From positions 1 through 6,075 of the forward strand of contig CAMPAF010000187.1 in assembly GCA_946631535.1 (NCBI GenBank): 6,075 bases of DNA. Direction: 5' to 3'. Positions within the stretch are counted from its first letter, which is position 1. Every line of letters starts with the position of its first letter. A program made the position numbers and the translations under genes. The stretch is from an uncultured Verrucomicrobiota bacterium (GTDB lineage Bacteria; Verrucomicrobiota; Kiritimatiellia; RFP12; UBA1067). Below the pieces are notes generated by a model that ran no database searches, had not been told where the DNA came from, and worked only from the letters and a program-made list of their open reading frames with translations. Positions 1 through 5,540 of the stretch are shown here, one piece after another.

Positions 1-836
1 ACCTCGGACGCGAACGGGTTGCCGTAGCGGTTCTTGCTGTACTCGGGCAGCGTGCCCGGCGTGCCCACGCACGTGACCTCCGTGAAGGTCTTGTGCGTCA
101 TGCACGTGTAGAAGCCGTTCGAGTGCGTGGCGTAGTACTGCGGCGGCGAGGCGACGCGCCAGTCCTTGTACGACCCGATCGGATGCTGGGGATCCTTGAG
201 GTGGAAGTACTCGCCCTCCGTGTACGCGAGCATGCCGAACCCGCCCGCCTCGTAGATGCGGCGCATGGCGACGCACTGCGGACGGAACGCCGTCGTCTCG
301 AAGAGCGCGTAGACGAGGCCCGTCTTCTTCACCGCCTCGATGAGCCGCGGCGCGCGGTCGAGCTGCTCCTCGCCCCACAGCGTCGGCACGGCGCTCGCCG
401 CATGGTAGCCGCGGTCGAGCGCGCGCAGGACGAGGTCGATGTGGCTTGGCGCGTCCGTGGCGATGAACACGGCGTCCATGTTCTTGCCCTCATTGTCAAT
501 CATCTCCTCGGCTGAGGCGTAGGTGCGCTTCGCGCCCACGGCCTTGGCGAGCTCCGCACAGCGGTCCTTGAAGAGGTCGGTGGCGGCCACCACCTCCACG
601 TTGGGATGGTTCTGGAAGAAGAACATTGCGCCGAACTTGCACACGCCGTATCCGGCGATGCCCACGCGCACCTTCTTGTCGCTGAACGGCTGCCAGGGGC
701 CGCCCACCTTTTCGTCGGTGAAGACCTCGTCGAAGCCCTGGATTTTCGACAGCGGCTTCTGCTCGGCCGCCTTCAGCCCGATCGCCGCCGTCGCCGCGAC
801 CGATCCGATGAAGAAGTCCTTTCGTGTGATTTGCAT
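1..836 (-). CDS. Tat-exported Gfo/Idh/MocA family oxidoreductase (C-terminus outside window)
   Basis: The visible 278 residues match the Gfo/Idh/MocA plan, a family of NAD(P)-dependent sugar dehydrogenases and a few NAD-dependent glycosidases. Residues 1-25 (MQITRKDFFIGSVAATAAIG...) form a Tat-type signal with an RK in place of the twin arginine, so export of the folded, cofactor-loaded protein is likely. Residues 56-69 (VRVGIAGYGVCKFG) are the Rossmann nucleotide loop, VVAATD at 82-87 ends the second strand, and DAVFIATDAPSH at 121-132 is the usual fourth-strand region. The common EKP motif is replaced by SAVP (148-151), so the usual catalytic lysine is absent; together with FETTAF (179-184) this recalls GH109-like or related members. 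ATG at 836 is preceded by AAAGGA with 7-base spacing. The gene starts 20 bases after the beta-helix gene and is probably co-transcribed with it. The substrate cannot be told. Confidence 0.9.
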   Translation of the reverse strand, partial: MQITRKDFFIGSVAATAAIGLKAAEQKPLSKIQGFDEVFTDEKVGGPWQPFSDKKVRVGIAGYGVCKFGAMFFFQNHPNVEVVAATDLFKDRCAELAKAVGAKRTYASAEEMIDNEGKNMDAVFIATDAPSHIDLVLRALDRGYHAASAVPTLWGEEQLDRAPRLIEAVKKTGLVYALFETTAFRPQCVAMRRIYEAGGFGMLAYTEGEYFHLKDPQHPIGSYKDWRVASPPQYYATHSNGFYTCMTHKTFTEVTCVGTPGTLPEYSKNRYGNPFASE

Positions 837-856
837 ATCATGATCCTTTCACTATT

Positions 857-1456
857 TTAGCCGTGTAGAACATGTAGAACGTGCAGATTTTTCGGGGAAG
901 CGGCACTCTTGTAGGCCGCCGAACTGTTCTCCGCCACGCAGTTGGAGACCGTGAACGCCTGTTCGTGCTTGCCGCGAAAATCATCGCCCATGCAGAACGC
1001 CGCCCCCTGATAGTCCGTATAGGCCCCCGAAACGAGCAGATTGCGGATGACATGCCCTCCGGTGGCGAAATAAAATACACGCATCTTGTCCGTTTGGGTA
1101 CCGACGAGGCGCACGTCCTCCGGATTGTCGCTTTCACCGATGAAAGTCAGGTTGCTGACTGTAAGGCCTTTTGACTTGGTTGGGACGCGAATATAAGTTC
1201 CAGACCCGGGAACGTTGGACTCGCTCTTTGTCTTGTCGAGGTTGTAGGTGCCCGGCGCAAGATACAGCGTGTCGCCTGTGCTCATTTTCTGCGAAGTGGT
1301 GATCACCTCGCCGCGATCCGTGGGCGACGTGCCGCCGCCCGTGCCGTCGGGAGACGCGTACCAGTTCGTCGCCGAGGTGGCGGGCGCAAACAGGGCCATG
1401 CAAAGAAACGCGCCCAGCGCGCGGATGTTACTCGCGACTTGTGTCGATTTCGTCAT
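857..1456 (-). CDS. Secreted beta-helix (pectate-lyase-like) protein, probably truncated
   Basis: This encodes 199 residues. ATG at 1456 is chosen because AAGGAG lies 5 bases upstream and a good Sec signal follows: charged start, hydrophobic stretch around residues 11-24, likely cleavage after ATSA at 29. The next part reads NWYASPDGTGGGTSPTDRG (31-49) and GDTLYLAPGTYNL (61-73), then GLTVSNLTFIGES and VIRNLLVSGAY, which is the usual opening of right-handed parallel beta-helix proteins: a GDT-LAPGTY cap followed by short beta rungs. Such proteins normally run several hundred residues; this one stops after a few rungs. The tail SPKNLHVLHVLHG does not look like a rung and is encoded by an imperfect 9-base repeat, so the 3' part was probably lost and replaced by non-coding DNA. 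It lies upstream of the oxidoreductase, probably in one transcript. Binding or cleavage of a glycan is the family expectation, but the fragment may be non-functional. Confidence 0.75.
   Translation of the reverse strand: MTKSTQVASNIRALGAFLCMALFAPATSATNWYASPDGTGGGTSPTDRGEVITTSQKMSTGDTLYLAPGTYNLDKTKSESNVPGSGTYIRVPTKSKGLTVSNLTFIGESDNPEDVRLVGTQTDKMRVFYFATGGHVIRNLLVSGAYTDYQGAAFCMGDDFRGKHEQAFTVSNCVAENSSAAYKSAASPKNLHVLHVLHG
863..889. repeat. Imperfect 9-base tandem repeat (about 3 units)
   Basis: On the plus strand the units are GTGTAGAAC (863-871), ATGTAGAAC (872-880) and a decayed GTGCAGATT (881-889). The repeat encodes the odd HVLHVLHG end of the beta-helix protein on the minus strand and lies just before the oxidoreductase ribosome-binding site. 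It looks like intergenic repeat DNA read into by a truncated gene, but whether it recurs in the genome cannot be seen here. Confidence 0.6.
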
Positions 1457-1500
1457 TTCTGCTCCTTGCGGTCGAGGTGTACAATGCAACTAGCCAAAAC

Positions 1501-1509
1501 AGTCTACCA
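1501..1509 (-). promoter_or_regulatory. Possible extended -10 promoter for the beta-helix/oxidoreductase unit
   Basis: On the minus strand TGGTAGACT matches an extended -10 (TGn followed by TAGACT, 4 of 6 to TATAAT). The predicted start would be near 1494, about 38 bases before the ATG at 1456, with AAGGAG in the leader. No good -35 hexamer lies at the right distance (ACGCCC at 17 bases), which suits an extended -10 or an activator-dependent promoter. The half-site array at 1534-1566 lies just upstream, where an activator could act. Confidence 0.35.
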
Positions 1510-1533
1510 CAAATCCGCCGGGCGGGCGTCCGC

Positions 1534-1566
1534 TTTGCGAAATAAAGTGTTTGCAAATTGCGAAAT
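1534..1566. promoter_or_regulatory. Half-site array, candidate operator for the XylR-like regulator
   Basis: Three related sites sit in the divergent gap: TTTGCGAAAT (1534-1543), TTTGCAAATT (1550-1559) and ATTGCGAAAT (1557-1566). The nine bases TTGCGAAAT are repeated exactly, 23 bases apart, which is close to two helical turns and fits the direct-repeat sites used by AraC-type regulators. The middle site contains the perfect palindrome TTTGCAAA (1550-1557). The array ends 5 bases before the regulator's -35 box and lies upstream of the opposite promoter, so it could serve both autoregulation and control of the minus-strand unit. The link to this regulator is inferred from position only. Confidence 0.5.
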
Positions 1567-1571
1567 GCTGC

Positions 1572-1600
1572 TTGGCGCGGATGGTGGATTCTGCTATACT
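1572..1600 (+). promoter_or_regulatory. Sigma-70-type promoter of the XylR-like regulator gene
   Basis: TTGGCG (1572-1577, 4 of 6 to consensus) and TATACT (1595-1600, 5 of 6) are separated by exactly 17 bases. Seven bases after the -10 the start falls at 1608, the A of the chosen ATG. No Shine-Dalgarno sequence lies between the -10 and the ATG, so a leaderless transcript is predicted. Confidence 0.6.
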
Positions 1601-1607
1601 GCCCGTC

Positions 1608-2699
1608 ATGCGAACCATCTTGTTGTTTCCACGCCGTAGCGCGAACCGTTCAAAAGACTCGCTCTTGGCGGCGATCGACGACCGGCACGGCTTTTCGGTG
1701 AAGTTCGCCGACGTGAACGTCAGCACGCCGGAAGAGGTCGCCGAACTGCTTGCTTTCTGGCATCCCGACGGCTGCATCGTCAACAACGACAGGCTGTCGG
1801 CGGAGTCGTTCGCCGGTTGTCCGACCGTCTTCCTCCACCGTACCATCGATTCGATAAATCCCCGCCACGCCACGGTCGCGTTCGACGAGAAGGCCGTGGC
1901 AGAGACCGCCGCGCACCATCTGCTCTCCCTGAACCTGGCTTCTTACGCGTATGTGCCGCCGCGCACGGACGAACAGTGGAGCCGGACGCGCGAACGGCAC
2001 TTCGTGCACATTCTCGGCCTGAACGGATACGGCGTCGCGTCCTACGTCCATCCCCGAACCCGCCTGTCGGCGCCGAAGCAGCTCGCGCGCCTCGCCGACT
2101 GGCTCGCGAACCTGCCGCGCCCGCTCGGCGTGTTCGCCGCCAACGACACCGTCGCCGCCACCGTCATCGCCGCCTGCGACCATCGGCGTCTGGCCGTCCC
2201 GCAGGACGTGGCCGTGCTGGGCGTGGACGACAACGAGGCGACGTGCGAGGCCCTGCGGCCCACGCTCTCCAGCATCGCCACCGACGTCGTCGCCATGCGG
2301 GACGAAGACCATCGTCTCCTTGAACGCCTCATCGCAGAAGAACCGCCGACCTGCCGCCACGTGACGGTCAAGCCCCTCGGCGTCGTGCGCCGCGCCTCGA
2401 CCCTCCGCGCGGCGAAGAACGACCCGGCGGTCCTCGCGGCGTGCGAGCTCATCCGCCAGAAGGCCTGCGAGGGACTCAGGGCGCGCGACGTGGCGGCCAC
2501 GTTTCCCTGCGGACGGCGCATGGCGGAGATCCGCTTCCGCGCAGCCCTCGGGCATTCGATCCTCGACGAAATCCGCGCCGTGCGCCGCAGGCGCGCCCAG
2601 ATGGCCGTGCAGCCATTCCGCACGCAGCTGCGCGACGAGGTCGCCGCCCTCTGCGGCTACTCCTCGTGGAGTTCCGTCCACCGCCTCCTGTCCCGGTAA
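1608..2699 (+). CDS. XylR-like transcriptional regulator (sugar-binding domain plus AraC-type DNA-binding domain)
   Basis: This encodes 363 residues of the XylR type: a LacI/GalR-like periplasmic-binding fold at the N-terminus, without a LacI helix-turn-helix, and an AraC-type DNA-binding domain at the C-terminus. MRTILLFPRR opens strand one. GVFAANDTVAATVIAAC (174-190), PQDVAVLGVDDNE (198-210) and RPTLSSI (217-223) are signature stretches of the sugar-binding fold. Residues 272-363 carry two helix-turn-helix units, with CGRRMAEIRFRAALGHSI around 301-318 and DEVAALCGYSSWSSVHRLL at 343-361. The protein stops about 15 residues early: the usual FR...GMTP...YR tail is missing. ATG 1608 is preferred because it fits strand one and the promoter; an upstream in-frame TTG at 1551 would overlap the half-site array and adds no domain. 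It probably controls its divergent neighbours in response to a sugar; the ligand is unknown. Confidence 0.9.
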   Translation: MRTILLFPRRSANRSKDSLLAAIDDRHGFSVKFADVNVSTPEEVAELLAFWHPDGCIVNNDRLSAESFAGCPTVFLHRTIDSINPRHATVAFDEKAVAETAAHHLLSLNLASYAYVPPRTDEQWSRTRERHFVHILGLNGYGVASYVHPRTRLSAPKQLARLADWLANLPRPLGVFAANDTVAATVIAACDHRRLAVPQDVAVLGVDDNEATCEALRPTLSSIATDVVAMRDEDHRLLERLIAEEPPTCRHVTVKPLGVVRRASTLRAAKNDPAVLAACELIRQKACEGLRARDVAATFPCGRRMAEIRFRAALGHSILDEIRAVRRRRAQMAVQPFRTQLRDEVAALCGYSSWSSVHRLLSR

Positions 2700-2891
2700 G
2701 CCGCCGCAACTGCTCGCGGAATTTGTCACGTGAAAGACGGCTCAAGGGCGATGCAGCTCCGTCGATTCGGCGATTCGCGAATAGTGCGGTCGCAGCAAGC
2801 TGCGCCCTGGCCGTCTCGCTCCACTTGTGGCGGAGTTCCGATGGACGCCGCATGATCAGCAGGGCGCACTGCGGCCCGTCAAGGAACAGGA
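2700..2891. other. Convergent intergenic gap without a convincing gene
   Basis: These 192 bases separate the regulator's stop from the stop of the opposing secreted-protein gene. Open frames cross it on both strands, but none has a recognisable product or a ribosome-binding site. It holds a small direct repeat, CGATTCG at 2763-2769 and 2771-2777, a 5-bp hairpin CGCAG-CAAG-CTGCG (2791-2804), and the stem described separately at 2862-2877. Confidence 0.6.
2862..2877 (-). terminator. Weak candidate terminator hairpin downstream of the secreted-protein gene
   Basis: GGGCGC, loop ACT and GCGGCCC can form a 6-bp GC stem with one bulged base. It lies 15-30 bases after the stop codon of the minus-strand gene, where a terminator would be expected. 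No T-run follows on either strand, so it is not a classical intrinsic terminator and could be chance in GC-rich DNA. Confidence 0.25.
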
Positions 2892-4745
2892 CTACTTGTT
2901 GTAGCTCCGGTAGAGGCGGGTGAAATCGCGCCGGTGCGCCTCCATGATGGCGATGCGCCGCTTGAGGTCGCGTATCACGGACGCCTTCGGGCCGAGGCGC
3001 ATGATCGTCTGCTCCTTGTCCGACGCCGCGTGCTCGAACACCGGATCCGACGCCTGCTCGAGGATGTCGATCATGCGCAGGGAGTTGTCGATCTCATCGC
3101 GGACGATCTGGTTGATCTTGTACAGCCGCACGTCGCCCTGCTCGTCGATAGCTGGCGAGGTGTCGCACGGCGTGGCGGTGAAGTCGGTGCGGTCTAGGAT
3201 CGACTGGAACTGCACGGCGTTGCGTGCGTTCTTGATGATGCAGATGTACATGGCGATCTTCTGCGTCTGGTCATTGAGGTAGCGTGCCGCGCGAGCGTCC
3301 ACCGCCCACTGGCGCGCGCGGGAGAAGATGCCGTGCGCCTTGAACGCGAGCGGAAGCGCGCCTCTGTAAAAGGCCATGTTCGAAAGGAAGGCGCCGCCGT
3401 AGCCGCTCAGCCAGCGGTGTCCCTGCAGGTCGAGGAGGTTCCCCGCATCCTCTTCGGTCTGCGCCTGGAAGATGTAGTCGCGCCAGTACGCGCGGTCCTC
3501 GCCCTCGAGCTCGCCGGGGAACGCGACGAACGGGCGCAGGAACCATCGCTGGTGGAGCGACCCGAGCAGGAAGAGGTGTCCGCCCGTGTAGAAGCTGGCC
3601 ACCCGGTCCAGCGACGTCTCCAGCGCCTCGTAGCCCTCCGCTAGCTCGGCCGCGTGCTCCTTGCCGACGAACGACTCGGCAACTTCCCGCACGGCCTGCC
3701 ATTTCGCGACGGGGCCGTCGCCAACGGGCGTGTGCATGTGCCGGCGCAGCAGTTCGATGGCGCAGGCCTCGCGCAGGGAGCGCAGGCCGACCTCGACGTC
3801 CGCGCCGGGGTTTTGCTGCGCGGCCTGGAGCTGCGCGACGAGGAAGGGGAGGCGAGTCATCCCGAGGATGGGGGCGGAGCAGTCGGCGAACCTGTTGGGG
3901 AAGCCCACGACGTACGCCGCCGCCGTGCCCTGGGCCGTCTTGTTATTGACGCTCTGCCCCGGCTTCATCCACGGGAAGATGGCGTTCTCGGGTCCGAGGC
4001 TCGCGCGGAAGTTGACCTTCGCGTCGGGGAGGCCCGCCTTGGCGGCACCCTCCTGAAAGATGGAGAGCGCGTCGGCCACGCGCTTCCCGTACGGTACGCT
4101 GCGACAGGCCGCCGGGCCGTTCTTCCCGGGGTAGAGGGACTCGCTCCAGCACAGCGCGCTTCCCGAGTCGTTGCACCTGAACTTGAACCGGTCGAACGGG
4201 CAGACCGCGCAGAGCTTCGCCACCGCCTCCACGTACATGCGCCGGACTTCGGAGTTCTCGACGCACGGCGCGTAGTACTCGCTCCGCGAACGGCGCGTCT
4301 GGTCGCAGCGCGCGCCTCGCCACTTGGGATGGTCGAGGTAGGCCTGCTCGGGGAAGTACGCGGGCTCCATGCCGGTGAAGTCGGCCTTGAGGCCGAGCTC
4401 GCGTAGCACCTTCGCCCGCTCTTCGAGCTCGCGGAGATTCCTTGCCGCATAGTCGGCGGGAAGGTACTGCGACAGCTCGGGCGGCACGATGAACTTGAAG
4501 ATCGACGCGCGGTGCATCGACCAGTTGGGATATGGATCCTTCCTGTTCATGTTCCACTGCCAAAGGGAGTGCTCGACCTGGCTGGCGTCGACGTGCGTGG
4601 CGCCGATGGACTTGGCGAACGTCGCGATCGTGCGGAACTCGTCGATGCCGGAGACCGGGCATCCGACCGTCAGCGAGCCGGACGATCCGTCCGCAAATGC
4701 CACGGCGCATGCGAAGATGGCGAATGATGTTGCTATCGCTTCCAC
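2892..4745 (-). CDS. Large secreted protein of unrecognised family, probable barrel-type carbohydrate-active protein
   Basis: Starting from GTG at 4745 this gives 617 residues. That start is chosen because AAAGGA lies 9 bases upstream and a short hydrophobic signal follows (ATSFAIFACAVAFA, likely cut after residue 18). ATG at 4805 would add 20 residues and has no ribosome-binding site. The mature protein opens with SLTVGCPV (24-31) and GATHVDAS (48-55), then GLKADFTGMEPAYFPE (118-133), then RFKFRCNDSGSALCWSE (186-202) followed by LYPGKNGPAAC; this strand-helix alternation with acidic strand ends is like a (beta/alpha)8 glycosidase barrel. The last 100 or so residues are charged and helical. 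It is rich in cysteine, which suits an exported location. I cannot assign a family or catalytic residues. Its divergence from the GH20-like unit suggests a part in the same glycan pathway. Confidence 0.8.
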   Translation of the reverse strand: MEAIATSFAIFACAVAFADGSSGSLTVGCPVSGIDEFRTIATFAKSIGATHVDASQVEHSLWQWNMNRKDPYPNWSMHRASIFKFIVPPELSQYLPADYAARNLRELEERAKVLRELGLKADFTGMEPAYFPEQAYLDHPKWRGARCDQTRRSRSEYYAPCVENSEVRRMYVEAVAKLCAVCPFDRFKFRCNDSGSALCWSESLYPGKNGPAACRSVPYGKRVADALSIFQEGAAKAGLPDAKVNFRASLGPENAIFPWMKPGQSVNNKTAQGTAAAYVVGFPNRFADCSAPILGMTRLPFLVAQLQAAQQNPGADVEVGLRSLREACAIELLRRHMHTPVGDGPVAKWQAVREVAESFVGKEHAAELAEGYEALETSLDRVASFYTGGHLFLLGSLHQRWFLRPFVAFPGELEGEDRAYWRDYIFQAQTEEDAGNLLDLQGHRWLSGYGGAFLSNMAFYRGALPLAFKAHGIFSRARQWAVDARAARYLNDQTQKIAMYICIIKNARNAVQFQSILDRTDFTATPCDTSPAIDEQGDVRLYKINQIVRDEIDNSLRMIDILEQASDPVFEHAASDKEQTIMRLGPKASVIRDLKRRIAIMEAHRRDFTRLYRSYNK

Positions 4746-4813
4746 TTCCTGTATTCCTTTCGTCGCGGATAGGATACCATATCTTGCGGCCGCCATGCCG
4801 CACATTGTCGGAT

Positions 4814-4819
4814 TTTATA
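4814..4819 (-). promoter_or_regulatory. Possible -10 box for the large secreted-protein gene
   Basis: On the minus strand TATAAA stands in the only AT-rich stretch upstream of the gene, with an expected start near 4807. This gives a leader of about 60 bases to the GTG at 4745, or almost none to the ATG at 4805. The -35 position is poor (TATCAT at 17 bases). Confidence 0.35.
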
Positions 4820-4837
4820 AACCAACGGACGAAAATA

Positions 4838-4846
4838 TGATATAAT
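4838..4846 (+). promoter_or_regulatory. Extended -10 promoter for the LamG/GH20-like unit
   Basis: TGATATAAT is a perfect TATAAT (4841-4846) with the TGn extension. No clear -35 is present, as is common for extended -10 promoters. The start would be near 4853, giving a leader of about 54 bases that ends in AAGGAG (4895-4900), 6 bases before the ATG at 4907. Confidence 0.6.
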
Positions 4847-4906
4847 CGCAAACATCAGCTTGGAGGAAAAATCCCCATTCTGCGCAACGCAAAGAAGGAG
4901 TTCTTC

Positions 4907-5077
4907 ATGAAGCATAGGAAAAACCGGCTTTTGATCACGGCAGCCGCGGTTGCCGCTGGCGCATTCGGCCTTCACGCAAGAACCGTGGCATGGTACCACT
5001 TCAACGAAGGCGCGAACGGAGCGGCCATGCAGGGCGGCGAGGGTGTATATGCCGTAGTAAATTCGGTCGACCCATAA
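4907..5077 (+). pseudogene. 5' piece of a broken secreted LamG-like gene
   Basis: ATG at 4907 has a strong ribosome-binding site (AAGGAG, 6 bases) and a clear promoter. The 56 residues comprise a Sec signal (MKHRKNRLLITAAAVAAGAF, likely cut after LHA at residue 24) and then VAWYHFNEGANG, which resembles the first strand of LamG/concanavalin-like domains (the W-FNEG pattern). The frame ends at TAA 5075-5077 right after VVNSVDP. Beyond the stop this frame reads SLKGPAF, which could still be the old gene, before sense is lost. The downstream open frame, one base back, continues in protein-like sequence to 5526. I therefore read 4907-5526 as one former gene inactivated by a stop and a frame change, perhaps with an internal deletion. 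A genuine 56-residue secreted peptide is less likely. Confidence 0.6.
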
Positions 5078-5526
5078 TCTTTGAAAGGTCCAGCATTCTT
5101 GTCATGCGCAACGGATCGACGGCCGGTGATCCGGCTTGGGGTATCCGTGCTCAAACGGACGGCAGAGTGATGGTACACATGACCGATGTAAACAACTCGG
5201 CAAACAACTTTAACGGTGCCACCCTCGGCACGGGAAGAGGCGCCAGCGGTTATTTCTACACGCCAACGCCCTCAGCCGGCGGTCCAAACATTGTGGACGG
5301 CAAGGCCGTGACGGCGGCGACGGACAAGCCCGCCCGCTTCGAGGTGATAACCGCGCGCGGCGTCGTGAAGGAGACGACGGGAACGGACGTCTCCTGGACG
5401 GTCGAAAAGGAGGCGTACTGGCAAGGTCCGGGCCTCCACGTCTTCGCGCGCGTCAAGGCCTACGCGACGGACGGTTCGGAAGAGGTGCTCTTCTCCCAGC
5501 CGTTCATGCTCACGGACCAAGCTTGA
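4990..5526 (+). CDS. 3' piece of the broken LamG-like gene (open in the -1 frame)
   Basis: The frame is open from ATG 4990, but its first 25 or so residues are the wrong-frame shadow of the 5' piece and arginine-rich. Plausible protein begins near 5075-5105 and runs ILVMRNGSTAGDPAWGIRAQTDGRVMVHM..., an alternating beta pattern that fits inner strands of a LamG-like sandwich. It then reads FYTPTPSAGGPN and ends in a beta-rich stretch, FEVITARGVVKETTGTDVSW and HVFARVKAYATDGSEEVLFS, like the C-terminal sandwich of some secreted hydrolases. ATG 5104 is another internal start but has AAAGG 15 bases upstream, too far for good initiation. Stop TGA at 5524-5526 is 14 bases before the next gene, and AAGGG there overlaps the stop. 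Translation of this piece alone is doubtful. A -1 frameshift is formally possible, but no slippery heptamer is evident. Confidence 0.5.
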   Translation: MVPLQRRRERSGHAGRRGCICRSKFGRPIIFERSSILVMRNGSTAGDPAWGIRAQTDGRVMVHMTDVNNSANNFNGATLGTGRGASGYFYTPTPSAGGPNIVDGKAVTAATDKPARFEVITARGVVKETTGTDVSWTVEKEAYWQGPGLHVFARVKAYATDGSEEVLFSQPFMLTDQA

Positions 5527-5540
5527 AGGGAACACAAACC

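Noticed and set aside
1512..1530. GC-rich inverted repeat CCGC-CGG-GCGG in the divergent gap
   Set aside because: It is only a 4-bp stem in GC-rich DNA, without a T-run; not convincing as a terminator or operator.
1650..2729. Long minus-strand open frame (359 codons) opposite the regulator
   Set aside because: It is the antisense shadow of a clear XylR-like gene in GC-rich DNA. Its composition is rich in R, G, V and H, and it has no domain or ribosome-binding site.
2763..2781. Direct repeat CGATTCG and palindrome TTCGCGAA in the convergent gap
   Set aside because: These are short, CG-rich and easily produced by chance in this base composition; no associated gene border or promoter.
2476..2853. 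Minus-strand frame of 125 codons reaching into the convergent gap, starting MRRPSELRHKWSE
   Set aside because: Its N-terminal half looks somewhat protein-like, but there is no ribosome-binding site, no known domain, and most of it overlaps the regulator antisense.
3943..4851. Minus-strand open frame of 302 codons overlapping the large secreted protein
   Set aside because: It is an alternative frame of the same strand, arginine-rich with no recognisable fold; the 617-residue frame has the signal peptide and barrel-like pattern.
5060..5090. Programmed -1 frameshift in the LamG-like gene
   Set aside because: The direction of the shift fits -1, but no slippery heptamer or strong downstream structure is seen, and the text around the stop looks disrupted, so decay is the simpler explanation.
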